Positions 11,160-25,436 of a DNA stretch of 64,000 nt are shown here, in pieces. The position numbers and the translations under genes are program-made. Positions within the stretch are counted from its first letter, which is position 1, and the number at the start of each line of letters is the position of its first letter. Origin of the DNA: Paraspadella gotoi (Eukaryota > Chaetognatha); assembly GCA_051294375.1 (NCBI GenBank), contig CM119266.1, positions 15,924,018-15,988,017 on the forward strand. Direction: 5' to 3'. The notes below the pieces were generated by a model. It saw only the letters and a program-made list of their open reading frames with translations. It searched no databases and was not told the origin of the DNA.

Positions 11160-11610
11160 GTTCGCGATAGAATCTGTCTGATAGCAGCGACGGCAAAGTG
11201 GTCTGTTTTATACCTATTATCGCGAAAAACTTTGTTGACCTGTCACAATGTTTGTTCTTAGTTTTTTCCCCCCTGGCCTCCGCGCCGTCTTTCTATTTAC
11301 AATAAGTGGGCCGCCTTTCTTTAAACGTCACTTAACTTTTCATTGTTTGATTTAACTATGAAAGTTTCGAAAGACAAAAGTTCGTGAAAAATCGAATTAT
11401 TTCTCTGGCAGGACCGATAATTGAATCGAGATCTCTCTCATTTTTAGCGAGACAGGTAGGACTTTACGGAAACTCTTTTCGTTTTTTTTTTTTTAAATTG
11501 ACTCATCGCGCGAGAGAAATTACTTTATTACCTTAAGCAGAAGCGCGTTTTATAGAGTAGAAGTTCGTGCGGGAGTTAATTTTTTTTTCATCTCCAAACC
11601 ACCTGTGGTA

Positions 11611-11716
<106 letters not shown>

Positions 11717-12358
11717 CAAATCCCTAAAGCGTAACAACTAATATGCTTCGCCTCGTTAAGATTCACGCGAATTTCTTTCCCGAAAAAATTTGGGTGATGA
11801 TCGAGAAATTTGATCTAAAACCTGAGAAGAACTCGGGGAAAAGTTATTCCCCCATCCCTCCCCGCTTTTCTCGTTATGAGCCGTTAGTATAAAAAAGTTT
11901 CTTCATTTTATTATTTGATGTTCGAAAAATGAAAGGAAAAAAAGGTGACTTTAGTTGGCGAAAAATAATTTGTAGCTTTCATACTATGGAAATCTTTTAC
12001 CTAAATTTAAAGTAGCGTTCGATTAGTTACAAATTTTCCGGGACATTTTGAAAGTTTCGACCTTTTAAATTTAAGTCGAACAAAAACTTATCCAAATTTC
12101 GGTTCCGACCCATCCCACAACAACAACAACATCACTACAACAACCATCGTTCTCTTATCTCGTCCAGTGAATCTCCCTCGCCGAAGTCGCGGGTAAGTCT
12201 CGAGTTTCTCACCCAGATTTTGATTCCCGTGGAGGTTAATCCATCACGAGTCAAAACATCCCCAGGTGGACGACGCGTGGGGGGGGGGAGGGGTAGAAGG
12301 GGCCGGCCGACGGTCAAGGAGGTCGAAGGTCGAGAAGGTCGAAACCTCTGGAGGATTT

Positions 12359-12436
<78 letters not shown>

Positions 12437-13358
12437 AGAGAAGATAATTGCGATCAGGTTTCAGAGGTAATAGTGGATTAATAGGTCTTGTGCTATTTTT
12501 TATAAATATTAATATTAAAGCCAAGAGAGGCAAACCATTTGTCTATCAAATCCATCTACGGTCCATTTCTTGGATGATATTAACTGTATATCGATTATAA
12601 TTTCTTGGATTTAAATAAATCGGAAAGAAAAAATGGAGTAATTCAATAAAAATTCTTGCAGTGTATTTGTAGTCGGGCATTGATATCGTCTTATTGCCTC
12701 GAGAATAACGCTCATTGAGATTAGGGATAAACTTGTTTGTTAATGTAAGTCCTTCATATCCATTGACATTGTTTTAAGCAATTGATATAAATAGTAACAC
12801 GATCAGAATTAGAGTTTCGATCTCGTCTTTTTTTCGATTCTGTCGCTCGGGATTCGAATTCGCTTCGAGTTCACCCGAGATTCTTATTCCGGTGATTCGG
12901 TCAGAGGCATCCCTTAGCACGAGGCCGCCCTCTCTCGAGAATATCATATGCTCCTCATCTCTCCCTCTTATCCATAAAGTTAATATTAATACATTTTAAT
13001 TATAATTAATAGTTTGTAGAATATATTACAATAAAAATAAAAGGGATGATAGTGTAGCTAAAAATAGAGGGAGAGTTTGAAAGTAATTTCATTCAGATAT
13101 CAAATTAAAATCTTGAAAGGAAATATTTTTTATAATGTGCCAAATTGCCAATCTTTACTGACAGAGCTGGAAAAAAACAATTTAGTGCTGAGCACTAGGC
13201 TGGACCAGACAATTACACAGTTACACAGCTACACAATCCTACACTTTATCCACCAATTTCGCCGCTAGTCTTTTTTTTCATCCGCGTTCACTTGTTTTCA
13301 TGTTTACAACCTCTTTTTTTGCTCGGAATCTTTTTTTTTTCGCTCCGCCTCAACGTCC

Positions 13359-13458
13359 ATGGATTCTGCAGATTGCCTTGCTCCTTCTCCAGTCGTAAAT
13401 ACAAGAGATTATGTGATTTCACCGCGGGAACAAATGGTTACTGAAGGTAGTCCATTTT

Positions 13459-13538
<80 letters not shown>

Positions 13539-13907
13539 GCCCATCCAAGAAAAAGGAGGGGAGACCTCCTGGACAGACAAATAGAGGCCATTGAATTGCG
13601 AAGGGAATGTGAGGATTCCAGACAATAAGGGGATGGGGAGGGGAGAGGGAAAAGAAGAAGAAAGGTGGTCAGAAAAAAGGCAGGGAGGAAGCAATAGAGG
13701 CAGGTTGGAGAAGTAAAGAGCAAGAAAAGGAAAGAAAGAAAGAAAAAAAGGGAATGAGAGGAATCGGGAAAACGCAGAAGGGGGGGGAGGTGATCATTGG
13801 ATTTGGAATCTGCCTCGTTTTTTATTGTCCTGGACTCGAGGATTGAGAGAATATGGATTAAGGAGGAAACAAAGCCATTATTGCGCTTCGGAGAAAAATC
13901 TCTCTCT

Positions 13908-13963
<56 letters not shown>

Positions 13964-14573
13964 TTCGCTTTGTTTGTACGTCTATCTGTCTGTGTCAGTC
14001 TGTCTTTTCTTTTTCTCTATCAGTCCAACTCCCATAAACTTATTTTTGTCAAGATTATTTTCCTATCCTCACATTTTAAATTTTTCTGTCGCAGTTTTTT
14101 TTTTCAAAACTGAATTTTCTTTTGTCGCCGCAGGGGGCGCGCCGATTCCCTTTCACAGCGTCCCACCTCTCGCCAGAGAAGAACGATAACGACGACGACG
14201 ACGATTAAGACGACAGCGCCCTAGCGCGATATTATTGGCCGAACCTTTGAAGCGAATCCTCTTTCTCACAATGGGCAAACCCCACTCGCAGGCCCCAACC
14301 CTCCTCTCGAGTCCATCAACGCTCAAACCCTTTTCAATCGTCTTGACCCACCTCGTCCGCAGCCCCAACCCGCTGCCTCTCGCGACGCGGGGACGCGCAT
14401 CCACGATGGAGGCGATCGGAAGGTGGATCTTTTATGGCCAGTTGCTCCTCGCTGCTCCATAGAATCGCGGCCCATGAACACCATGAAAGAAAATCGGCCC
14501 CTATCGCCCGTGTATGGGGGTGAAAGAGAAGTAGAGATTCCAGAAACAGCGGGTGGGTGGGTTTAATGCGAGT
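13359..14573 (+). pseudogene. Mirror copy of the candidate two-exon gene
   Basis: This inverted copy of 15449-16627 has the same putative first exon (13359-13446) and the acceptor-preceded second block from about 14134. A deletion in the G-run near 14390 shifts the long second-exon frame. It inherits all doubts about the candidate gene itself. Confidence 0.4.
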
Positions 14574-14576
14574 AAG

Positions 14577-14666
<90 letters not shown>

Positions 14667-14938
14667 TAGAAAAACAAGAGAATTATTGGATATAAGTGAA
14701 ATGAAATTAGAGAGATAATTCGGTACGTGCCAAACTAAACAAAAACCTCATTTTTGTTTGTTCCTTTAATCGATCGTTTTTCAGGTTTTCAAAACTGTCA
14801 CTGGAAGTGGAACGGATTCTAGATATTATCTATTCTATTCTAAAGAAATCAATAAAGAGATTTATTTCGAAGAACGTGGAGGATACGTATTACGGAAATT
14901 GCTTGGAAAAACATGACGATTTTCCGATTACTTTTTCC

Positions 14939-15075
14939 AAAGCAGTATGATAATCGATATATCAAATATATTTCAATACAAAAAAATATAAATCAAATAG
15001 TTTGTTCTTCATATTACTTTCTATGCCGCGAAGAAATGATAATTAAATTTATTTTGCTCCATTCCATTAAATGGT
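14939..15075 (+). repeat. 137 bp centre of the inverted repeat, second copy
   Basis: This unpaired hinge lies between the two arms and is a direct copy of 6436-6572. The arms on either side pair from TTTTTCC (ending 14938) and GGAAAAA (starting 15076). The two copies differ at a few positions, for example AAAATAT against AAAATAAG, and TTACTTTC against TTACATTC. Confidence 0.92.
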
Positions 15076-15347
15076 GGAAAAAGTAATCGGAAAATCGTCA
15101 TGTTTTTCCAAGCAATTTCCGTAATACGTATCCTCCACGTTCTTCGAAATAAATCTCTTTATTGATTTCTTTAGAATAGAATAGATAATATCTAGAATCC
15201 GTTCCACTTCCAGTGACAGTTTTGAAAACCTGAAAAACGATCGATTAAAGGAACAAACAAAAATGAGGTTTTTGTTTAGTTTGGCACGTACCGAATTATC
15301 TCTCTAATTTCATTTCACTTATATCCAATAATTCTCTTGTTTTTCTA

Positions 15348-15350
<3 letters not shown>

Positions 15351-15434
<84 letters not shown>
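15351..15434. repeat. (CT)n microsatellite
   Basis: An almost pure CT dinucleotide run of about 84 bp. Its mirror in the left arm is the (GA)n run at 14577-14660. Similar tracts in the right arm are at 16062-16105, 16470-16524, 17560-17636, 18299-18420, 21205-21298 and 21375-21415. Confidence 0.95.
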
Positions 15435-15438
<4 letters not shown>

Positions 15439-15448
15439 CTTACTCGCA

Positions 15449-16056
15449 TTAAACCCACCCACCGCTGTTTTCTGGAATCTCTACTTCTCTTTCACCCCCA
15501 TACACGGGCGATAGGGGCCGATTTTCTTTCATGGTGTTCATGGGCCGCGATTCTATGGAGCAGCGAGGAGCAACTGGCCATAAAAGATCCACCTTCCGAT
15601 CGCCTCCATCGTGGATGCGCGTCCCCCGCGTCGCGAGAGGCAGCGGGTTGGGGCTGCGGACGAGGTGGGTCAAGACGATTGAAAAGGGTTTGAGCGTTGA
15701 TGGACTCGAGAGGAGGGTTGGGGCCTGCGAGTGGGGTTTGCCCATTGTGAGAAAGAGGATTCGCTTCAAAGGTTCGGCCAATAATATCGCGCTCAGGGGC
15801 GCTGTCGTCTTAATCGTCGTCGTCGTCGTTATCGTTTCTTCTCTGGCGAGAGGTGGGACGCTGTGAAAGGGAATCGGCGCGCCCCCTGCGGCGACAAAAG
15901 AAAATTCAGTTTTGAAAAAAAAAAAACTGCGACAGAAAAAATTTAAAATGTGAAGGATAGGAAAATAACCTTGACAAAAATAAGTTTATGGGAGTTGGAC
16001 TGATAGAGAAAAAGAAAAGACAGACTGACACAGACAGATAGACGTACAAACAAAGC

Positions 16057-16109
<53 letters not shown>

Positions 16110-16464
16110 CTCCGAAGCGCAATAATGGCTTTGTTTCCTCCTTAATCCATATTCTCTCAATCCTCGAGTCCAGGACAATAAAAAACGAGGCAGATTCCAA
16201 ATCCAATGATCACCTCTCCCCCCCCCTTCTGCGTTTTCCCGATTCCTCTCATTCCCCTTTTTTTCTTTCTTTCTTTCTTTCCTTTTCTTGCTCTTTACTT
16301 CTCCAACCTGCCTCTATTGCTTCCTCCCTGCCTTTTTTCTGACCACCTTTCTTCTTCTTTTCCCTCTCCCCCCCTTATTGTCTGGAATCCTCACATTCCC
16401 TTCGCAATTCAATGGCCTCTATTTGTCTGTCCAGGAGGTCTCCCCTCCTTTTTCTTGGATGGGC

Positions 16465-16527
<63 letters not shown>

Positions 16528-16627
16528 AAAATGGACTACCTTCAGTAACCATTTGTTCCCGCGGTGAAATCACATAATCTCTTGTATTTACGACTGGAGA
16601 AGGAGCAAGGCAATCTGCAGAATCCAT
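15449..16627 (-). CDS. Candidate two-exon gene of unknown function
   Basis: Exon 1 (16627-16540) would encode MDSADCLAPSPVVNTRDY and a further 11 residues, ending at a GAAG|GTAGTC donor. Exon 2 (15885-15449) follows a strong TTTTGTCGCCGCAG acceptor. The phase-1 junction restores an open frame of 174 aa to a TAA. The second exon encodes a Thr-rich stretch from the ACG repeats and a Pro/Ser/Leu-rich segment without a recognisable domain. A donor-like AAG|GTGGAT near 15575 could end it earlier. The opposite strand also has a 111-codon frame at 15531-15866, so coding strand and reality are uncertain. In favour are the clean splice sites, matching phases and non-repetitive GC-rich sequence. Against it are low-complexity composition and the (CT)n-filled intron. 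I do not recognise the protein. Confidence 0.33.
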
Positions 16628-18826
<2,199 letters not shown>

Positions 18827-18866
18827 TATAAAACAGAACCACTTTGCCGTCGCTGCTATCAGACAG
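18827..18866 (+). promoter_or_regulatory. Core promoter of the CTLD-vWA lectin gene (TATA + Inr)
   Basis: TATAAA at 18827-18832 (context GGTATAAAACAG) is followed about 32 bp later by an initiator-like TATCAGAC at 18857-18864, and 20 bp further by the start codon at 18881. The spacing fits an animal TATA/Inr promoter with a short 5' leader. The mirror copy in the left arm reads TTTTATACC. Confidence 0.6.
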
Positions 18867-18880
18867 ATTCTATCGCGAAC

Positions 18881-20901
18881 ATGAATTTTCCTGTGCTTGT
18901 CGTCGCCCTCGTCGGGGTTGTCGTCGGGCAAGTCGCAGCCAAATGCCCGCTCAATTATGTGACCGGCCCGAGAAACTTTTGCTTCCGGTTCTACGAGGTT
19001 CGACAGAACTGGGACGAAGCCGCCGCTACATGTCGGCGAGATGGCGGGCATCTGGCCAATCCAAGCACGCAGGAGGTCTATAGTTTTTTGCAACAACGCA
19101 TCGAGAGCAATCCTAACAGGTAATTCGGGTGATTGCGCTTATGATCATCGGTTAAATGTTTCACGATTTTAACAATTTAAGTTTGATAAAAGGATTTAGA
19201 CGCTTTACCTAGAAAACAGGAAAATCATTGAGATCGCGAAAGTTGTTATTGTAATGGTCCAAACTTCAAACCTTGTCATTTGCAGACCTACGATTGCCTA
19301 CAAAAACGCCTTTATCCTCTTTGGACCCAAACACGTGGCTCCAGTATTCACGAAATGGGGCGACGCATTCTGGATCGGCGGAAGGAAGGTGAACGGAGTT
19401 TTTACGTGGACGGATGGTAGCCCCGTCCAGGGCCACTGGATCGAGGGAGAGCCCGACAACGGGAGGGGTTTCCTTGGCATCTCTTTCGCGGGATCGGAAG
19501 ATTGCATGACGCAACTCGATTCCAACAATGGGTGGAACGACGACCACTGCCCTAACAAGTTTGTATTGATTAGACGAAAGAAAAGAGAAAATTACTGCCG
19601 ATTTGGTATATTATATTATAAACGAACCAACAAACATTTAGGATGCGTTTTATTTGTCAACGCGGCGTCGTGAATCCCTGCAATTCGAAGCCGTGTCGGA
19701 ACGGCGGGAAGTGCCATCCCAATGGCGAAGACTTCAGCTGCGAATGCGGCAAAGCTTATTCTGGCAAGACTTGCCAAGTTGCGAACCCGTGCCTGACGAA
19801 GTCCATGAAATGTTATAACCTGGGGAAGTGTCAGTGGGATGGAGTTAAAGCTACCTGCAAATGCGCGCCCGGATTTAAGGTAGAAGTTTCACGAACGATT
19901 TATAAACAAATTTACTCAAAATGAATTAATAAAGTAATAAAGGTAAAAGAAATCTTCAATAATAACAATAATCATGAATTATAAACAAAAGATAATAAAC
20001 ATTTTTAAGAATAAATACGTATTAAAAAGGAAAGAAATAAAGACATAGAAAAAAATAAAGAAATATAAAAAAAATAAAGAAAAAAATAAAGAAAGAAAAA
20101 AAGAAAGAAAGAAAGACACAAACAAAGAAAGAAACAAAGAAATACATTTTTTTTAAGGGTGCCAATTGCGGAACTCGCGCGGATCCTTGCGTCAACGCCC
20201 CTTGCAAGAACGGCGGTGTCTGTTCTTCCCACGGCCTCGCCTTCACCTGCAAGTGCAGCGGCGCCTTCTCCGGCGTCACTTGCGAGAAGAAGTGTCGTCA
20301 CGTGGTCACGAGCTCCGGAGTTCCAGAGAAGCTCGACGCCATGTTCCTGCTAGACGTGAGCTCAAGCGTTACTCCCGCTAATTACGAACGGGCGAAGAAC
20401 TTCATCGGCAAAGTGGTTGAGAAGATGTCCCTCGGCGCCCACAAGGGGAGGGTCGCCTTCGACCAGTTCAACCACAGGTTCCAAGAGCTCATCCACTTCC
20501 GCGATTCCTTCGGCAAAGGAAAGGAGGGGCTCGTCGCTCGAATCCGCCACAGCAAGAAGCAACCCGGCTTCACCCTGACCGGAAGCGCCGTGGAAAAGGC
20601 CGCCAAAGAGTTCCTCCACGAGGCACGGATGTCGGAGAAGGACGTGGCCAAGTCCCTGTTCGTCTTCGTTGACGGACCGACCGACCGCTACGAGTTGGAG
20701 ATGCCCAAGATTAAAAAGTATACGCAAATGCTGCGGGAGAAGGGCGTGGAAATCTTCGTCGTGGGTATCGGGAATGAGGTCAGCGTCGACGAGTTGAACG
20801 CCATCAGTGGCGGCAACGACGACCACGTCTTCATGGCCGACAACTTCGACGCGCTTGATGTCGGATTTCTCGCGAAGATCGTCGAAAAGGAATGCTCGTG
20901 A
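18881..20901 (+). CDS. Secreted C-type lectin-EGF-EGF-EGF-von Willebrand A protein
   Basis: Four exons at 18881-19119, 19286-19558, 19642-19879 and 20158-20901 join in phases 2, 2 and 0 to give 497 aa. A signal peptide is at about residues 1-20 (MNFPVLVVALVGVVVGQ). The C-type lectin domain is at about 22-176, with WIEGEPDNG and a GWNDDHCPNK segment typical of the Ca2+/sugar site. Three EGF-like modules follow at about 181-213, 216-249 and 253-292. The vWA domain is at about 310-490 and keeps the MIDAS start DVSSS (316-320), a conserved Thr region (TLTGSA) and FVDGPTD. There is no membrane segment, so the protein is likely secreted. Roles in recognition or adhesion are inferred from the domains. 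The EPD triplet is intermediate between mannose-type EPN and galactose-type QPD. The donor of exon 2 is a weak GTTTGT. A TATA box lies 54 bp upstream. Confidence 0.88.
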
Positions 20902-21213
20902 AAAAATATGTGATAAAATATTGCAATATAATTCAATTCAGTAAATCTTATTCTCTACATAGATATTGTTTAATATTATTAATCTGCATGATCATGCTAG
21001 ATCATTGAAACGTTCAGTGAAGTAATTAAAACCTTAAATCGTTTAAATATACTCATTACATTTTTTTTTCAGTTGAGTTAAGCTAAAGATATCATCGCTC
21101 CGCCTCTTGTCGACGCAATCAGCCTTTCTAGTTTTTCCAACCACGAAAACGAAATCATTTTCTGGTCAATTTTCCAGGTCGATGAAGAAAAATCCCTTAG
21201 GAGAGAGAGACAC

Positions 21214-21274
<61 letters not shown>

Positions 21275-21377
21275 AGAGAGAGAGGAGAGAGAGAGAGAAC
21301 GGAAAAATCTTACCGAAAAGGATTCGAGTCCCAATTCACACGTGAAAGTGGCCGTGAGGAATGTGATATCAAAGAGA

Positions 21378-21418
<41 letters not shown>

Positions 21419-22847
21419 TAAAGAGGAAGAGATGAGGAACTTGCGTTGAATCAGATTCAAAGGAATGTTTCAAACATTCGAAGCCCCAAATTTTTATCAA
21501 AGATACTGGAGAAAGTAATTTTTTAAGTATATACTTACACATATACATATATACACCTGAATTTGAATTAATGTTAATCTTCCGACATAGTAATGACGAA
21601 AGGGGTCGCGGGTGGGATCTATTAGTAAAATTAAATAGATTATTAAATAAATGATTATTAAAAAAAAAAATTTTATTTAATGCACCGTCACCTGATTCAA
21701 GGTTAATTTTCGTGGGAAAATTTTCAAATGACTTTTTCCCATCGCATCGATAATTTTTTGATCGCGTGAAAATTCGAGAAATGCTTGGAAAAATACGGTT
21801 ATATGTTAGCTATGTTATCATACCCCTCGCATTTTCATAAACAATCTTTTTTTCCTTCTCGGCCTCAGGTTCGATTTTAAATTTTGACTCTTAACTCGCA
21901 TTGACGTTTAAAAAAAATTTCCTGAAAAAAGTTGAAAGCTTCTTTCGAAGGTAAATAAGGCAGGCACTTGCACCTGCCTCAAAGACTGGCTGGGGGCGAT
22001 GGTGAACAAAGATTCATTCATAAATGAAAAGTGTGATACAAACTTTTGTGCATCAACGCAGAAATATAAATATAAACAAATAAAAACTTCGATTTTTAAA
22101 TCGGGCAATTGTATACATTTGATTATAGAAGATTAACCCTGAAATCGGAAAAGCGTTCAATTAAGGGGAGACAAAGAGAAGGTTATTGTTTTGACATTTC
22201 GAAAAAAGGTCTTTGGTTCGTGGGAGGTTAAAAAAAAATGGGAGGAAGGTTAGTAAAGATCCATCCAAAAGAGACAAATAAAAAAAGGGGGATGCGAAAG
22301 ATTTTGAGTGAAGCTCTGGGTGTCGACGACCGATAATCCGGTAAACGAATAGAGAGTTTCTAGTCTGAAGCTCCGAACGAAAGTTTACCTTTTCTTCTGG
22401 TATTTCCACGTTGAAACCAGGTCCTGGTAATGTTTGTTTAAAGCCGCCGGGGAAGGGGGAAGAAGAGGTGGGAAGAGAGAAACTAGGAGAGTGGAGTTAC
22501 AGTCAGAGCGGAAAAGAAGGTGCGTCAACGAGCCTTTTATTTATTTATTTATTTATCTAATAAATGTGACGGAGGAAATTATAAGTGAGAATCTAATAAA
22601 TGTAATAATCTAAATATAATAAATATAAGTGAAAATCTTATAAATGTGTCGGGGAAATTATAAGTGAGAGCTTGAATATTGAGGCGTGGAAATCGCGTAA
22701 TTGTAAATTACTAATTAAAATTTTTATTTGAGACGCCGTAAATCTTCTTAAAATGATTAAGAGTGAATAATAAAGTTGGCGATGTTCCGAAATAAGATTT
22801 TTTTACCATTCATAACCTGTCGGTAAATGAAAGTTATTTTTGTTGAA
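20902..22847. other. Intergenic between lectin genes
   Basis: AT-rich DNA with (GA)n tracts at 21205-21298 and 21375-21415. No supported exon was found. The open frames seen are (GA)n-derived or AT-rich chance frames. Confidence 0.5.
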
Positions 22848-23730
22848 TCAGTATAATAGTCCGATGCAAACATAGATAATCTCACCTCTTCCAAAAACTT
22901 CTATCTCTTGAAGGCAATTGGTGTCATTATTGTTTATCTCCATTTCAACACTCAACGAGTCTGCCCAGTGACTTTTGGAATCGCTTCCGCAACGAATCAA
23001 GAGTGGGTTCGGGACATATGATATATTTTTTTCGAACCAAGACCCGCAAAGGCGTTTGTTTTTTGTTTTTTCATCGATCTATAAAATTATGAAAAACTAA
23101 TAGCAAGAAAATTATTATACTATATTTCGGTATAGGCGAGATTACCATAAAAACTTTCGACGTAGATGGCTCCCATGCGAATATTTTTACAAAAGCAACT
23201 TGAACGAGTTGAGGAAATACCAGAGTTACAGTAGCATTGCCTGATTCAAAGTAGACTCCGGTTCTTTGATCGCTCCGTCCATCCACCAAGGACGATAAAT
23301 TTGTATTTATTATTTCCGGAGAGGAAAAAATTTCACTCAAATTTCTGGCCATGTTTGTTGAATCTAAATAAAAAAAAAACCTTTTGAAATAATTACGTAA
23401 CTACGAATTAATATTTTGGGAAATTTACCGAAAACAGGAGCGAGAGGTAAACCGACTTCGCATTTTCCTACAAATGATCATTGAAAATTACGCAGAAATT
23501 TACGATGTTTAAGATGTTGCTAGTAATAATATAGATTATATAGAGAGTATTTAATTTTTTTCATGAGAAACGAAAAAAAAAAATAATTACAAACCGTTTG
23601 TCCATTGAGTTGCTAAACATTCGTGCAATGTGCAAGAATAACCGCATGAGATATTGTACATCGTGCCAGAGGCAACGTTGACAAACGTGTTCAACGACAA
23701 AAAAGAAAACAGGAAGACTGTAAACTTCAT
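22848..23730 (-). CDS. Divergent fucolectin-like (FTP domain) secreted lectin
   Basis: Four exons join in phases 1, 1 and 0 to give 207 aa: 23730-23595 (signal peptide MKFTVFLFSFLSLNTFVNVASG, then CGYSC-x4-C), 23467-23429 (39 bp), 23363-23146 and 23078-22848. Exons 3 and 4 resemble the two halves of an F5/8-type fucolectin domain. They have NMARNLS...SSLVDGR at the start, a CGSW...PNPLLIRCGS region, and they end in CLQEIEVFGR, as in the neighbour that ends VHEVEVYGR. The residues that bind fucose in classical members (the RxDx4R segment) are absent, so sugar binding is doubtful. Exon 1 ends at a weak donor GTTTGT. Exon 4 is read through to a stop 11 codons after the EVFGR motif; a GTGAG there could instead be a donor. 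Exons 2-4 fall in the inverted-repeat arm and exon 1 does not. Confidence 0.72.
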
Positions 23731-24269
23731 CTTTGGTTTTTTTACGGCAGAAAAACTGTAAATTAGTTTTAAAGGAATAATACTTTAGGGATATGGAAGA
23801 TTTATCTACCGAGTTCATTAATCTCCATGCCAATATAATACACCCGATAGTACTTCTTGGGTTTCCTATTTTCATCGATCGATTTGATATATTAAGCGAA
23901 ACGAACGAAAAACGAGATGGAAAGAGTTTTCCTCGTTGAAAAGTGTGCAATACTGTGCAGACTCCAGTAGGAAAATAGCTAATATAATATTTATAGGCTT
24001 GCTTAGATATGGTTTTTTTTTTTTTTTTTTTTTGGCTTTTTAAGACCAAGAAAGAAAAAATTATTCTTTTTCTTTTAATGAAATTTCAAATCAGGCATAC
24101 TTAAAATTCTTTGCGAAGAGGGTTTCGAAAAAGGCTCGATCGCTTTAATATCTCAATACATTTTTCATACTTAATAAACCTTCTATGAGTCGTTCCAAAG
24201 GCTTTCGTTTTTATTACATTGGGCATTCAAAAAATTTAATATTAAAACGCAAAATTCGGATTCCCCGCT
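23731..24269. other. Spacer between the two FTP lectin genes
   Basis: About 540 bp of AT-rich DNA with a long T-run near 24010-24033. No coding exon is seen. It should contain the promoter of the 22.8-23.7 kb gene, but no clear core element stands out. Confidence 0.5.
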
Positions 24270-25436
24270 TCATTCGTCCACAACTCGACCGTAAACCTCG
24301 ACCTCGTGAACGTTGAAAAACAAAGGATCATTTCGTGTGATTCTGATCTTCAAAACCCGCCCCTCCAGCCCCTCGTCGCCGTTGCAGCGCACGTGGATGG
24401 GATCCGTCGTGACGATCGGGATTTCGGGCGCGCCCACATCCCAGATTCCACAGAGATCGGCGTCGTCGATCCCGTCGGCGTCCTCGCCTATCTGATAGAC
24501 GACGAAGACAACAATAATGTGGCGAAGTAATAGTAATGTAATAGTAATAGTAATAGTAATGTCGTAGGAAGAGAAACGTTTCCTCTCACCGTAACTTTGA
24601 AAGGGAAAAGCCGCTCCTGGCAGCAATCGCGACGATTGAAGATCTTCAAGTCTTTCACTTTCACTTTCTGGTTGAACTTCATGAGGAGGAAGGGATGAAG
24701 GTCGAGGCCGGAGTGAAAGAGTGTGTGTGCGTTACCGTCGATTGCCTTGTCCGGTCCGACGGGGTGGTCGCTCAGAAATGACGATGCCTCCACCTGAGCC
24801 GATCTCGCCAGGTTTATGTCGCCTTGAAATAGATCGTGTTTAAAATTTAAAATTGGGAGACGTTTTAATGTTTTCTACGACTATACTAATAAAGTCGTTG
24901 TAGTAAACATAAAAACGTCTCCAAATACTCAATCACAACGAAAAGAAAGGAAATTCATGTCTAAAATGTAAAATTTAAATCGTTCGTAATTGTACATATT
25001 TTATTCGCTGAATATTTTTTTTTTTTTTTTTTTTTTTGAAACGTGGGTTATATCCTCACTTCCTCAGTTGTCAGAGGCGCAGGGCATGGGTCGGAATGTG
25101 CAGACGAAATGATACGATATGAAGATTTACTTTTTTTAATTACCTGAATCTCTGTTTATCCTAAGGAATTGTTTGCAACCATCTGAATAAAAAAAAAGTT
25201 TCATCAGGAAAACCAATTCAAAAATAATATTTAAATGTTCTTACACAATTTGGCTTATAAAGTCATATTTCCGGCCGGCCAAAGCAAAACATACCGATTT
25301 TGTAGAGCGAGTAACAAGATTGGTTGTTGCATGAATAACCACAAAAGGTGTGTTGTAAAACTAGAAGGCCCTCCGTTTGCCCAATAAATAAAAACAAAGA
25401 GGTGATTAAAACGAATTGCAAGGCAAGCCCCGCCAT
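24270..25436 (-). CDS. Fucolectin-type (FTP/F5-8) secreted lectin
   Basis: Four exons encode 211 aa: 25436-25295, 25182-25144 (39 bp), 24822-24590 and 24491-24270, in phases 1, 1 and 0. Residues 1-22 form a signal peptide (MAGLALQFVLITSLFLFIG). Next comes a short module with CGYSC-x4-C, shared with the gene at 22848-23730. The FTP domain covers about residue 65 to the end: INLARSAQVEASS, AIDGNAHTLFHSG, IFNRRDCCQERLFPFKV, LCGIWDV, HVRCNGDEGLEGR and a closing VEVYGR. The segment R-R-D-C-C-Q-E-R fits the fucose-binding RxDx4(R/K) pattern of eel-agglutinin-like lectins, with a His 27 residues before it. Family members are secreted and bind fucose in innate recognition. Exon phases match the neighbouring gene, so the two arose by tandem duplication. 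Confidence 0.87.
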
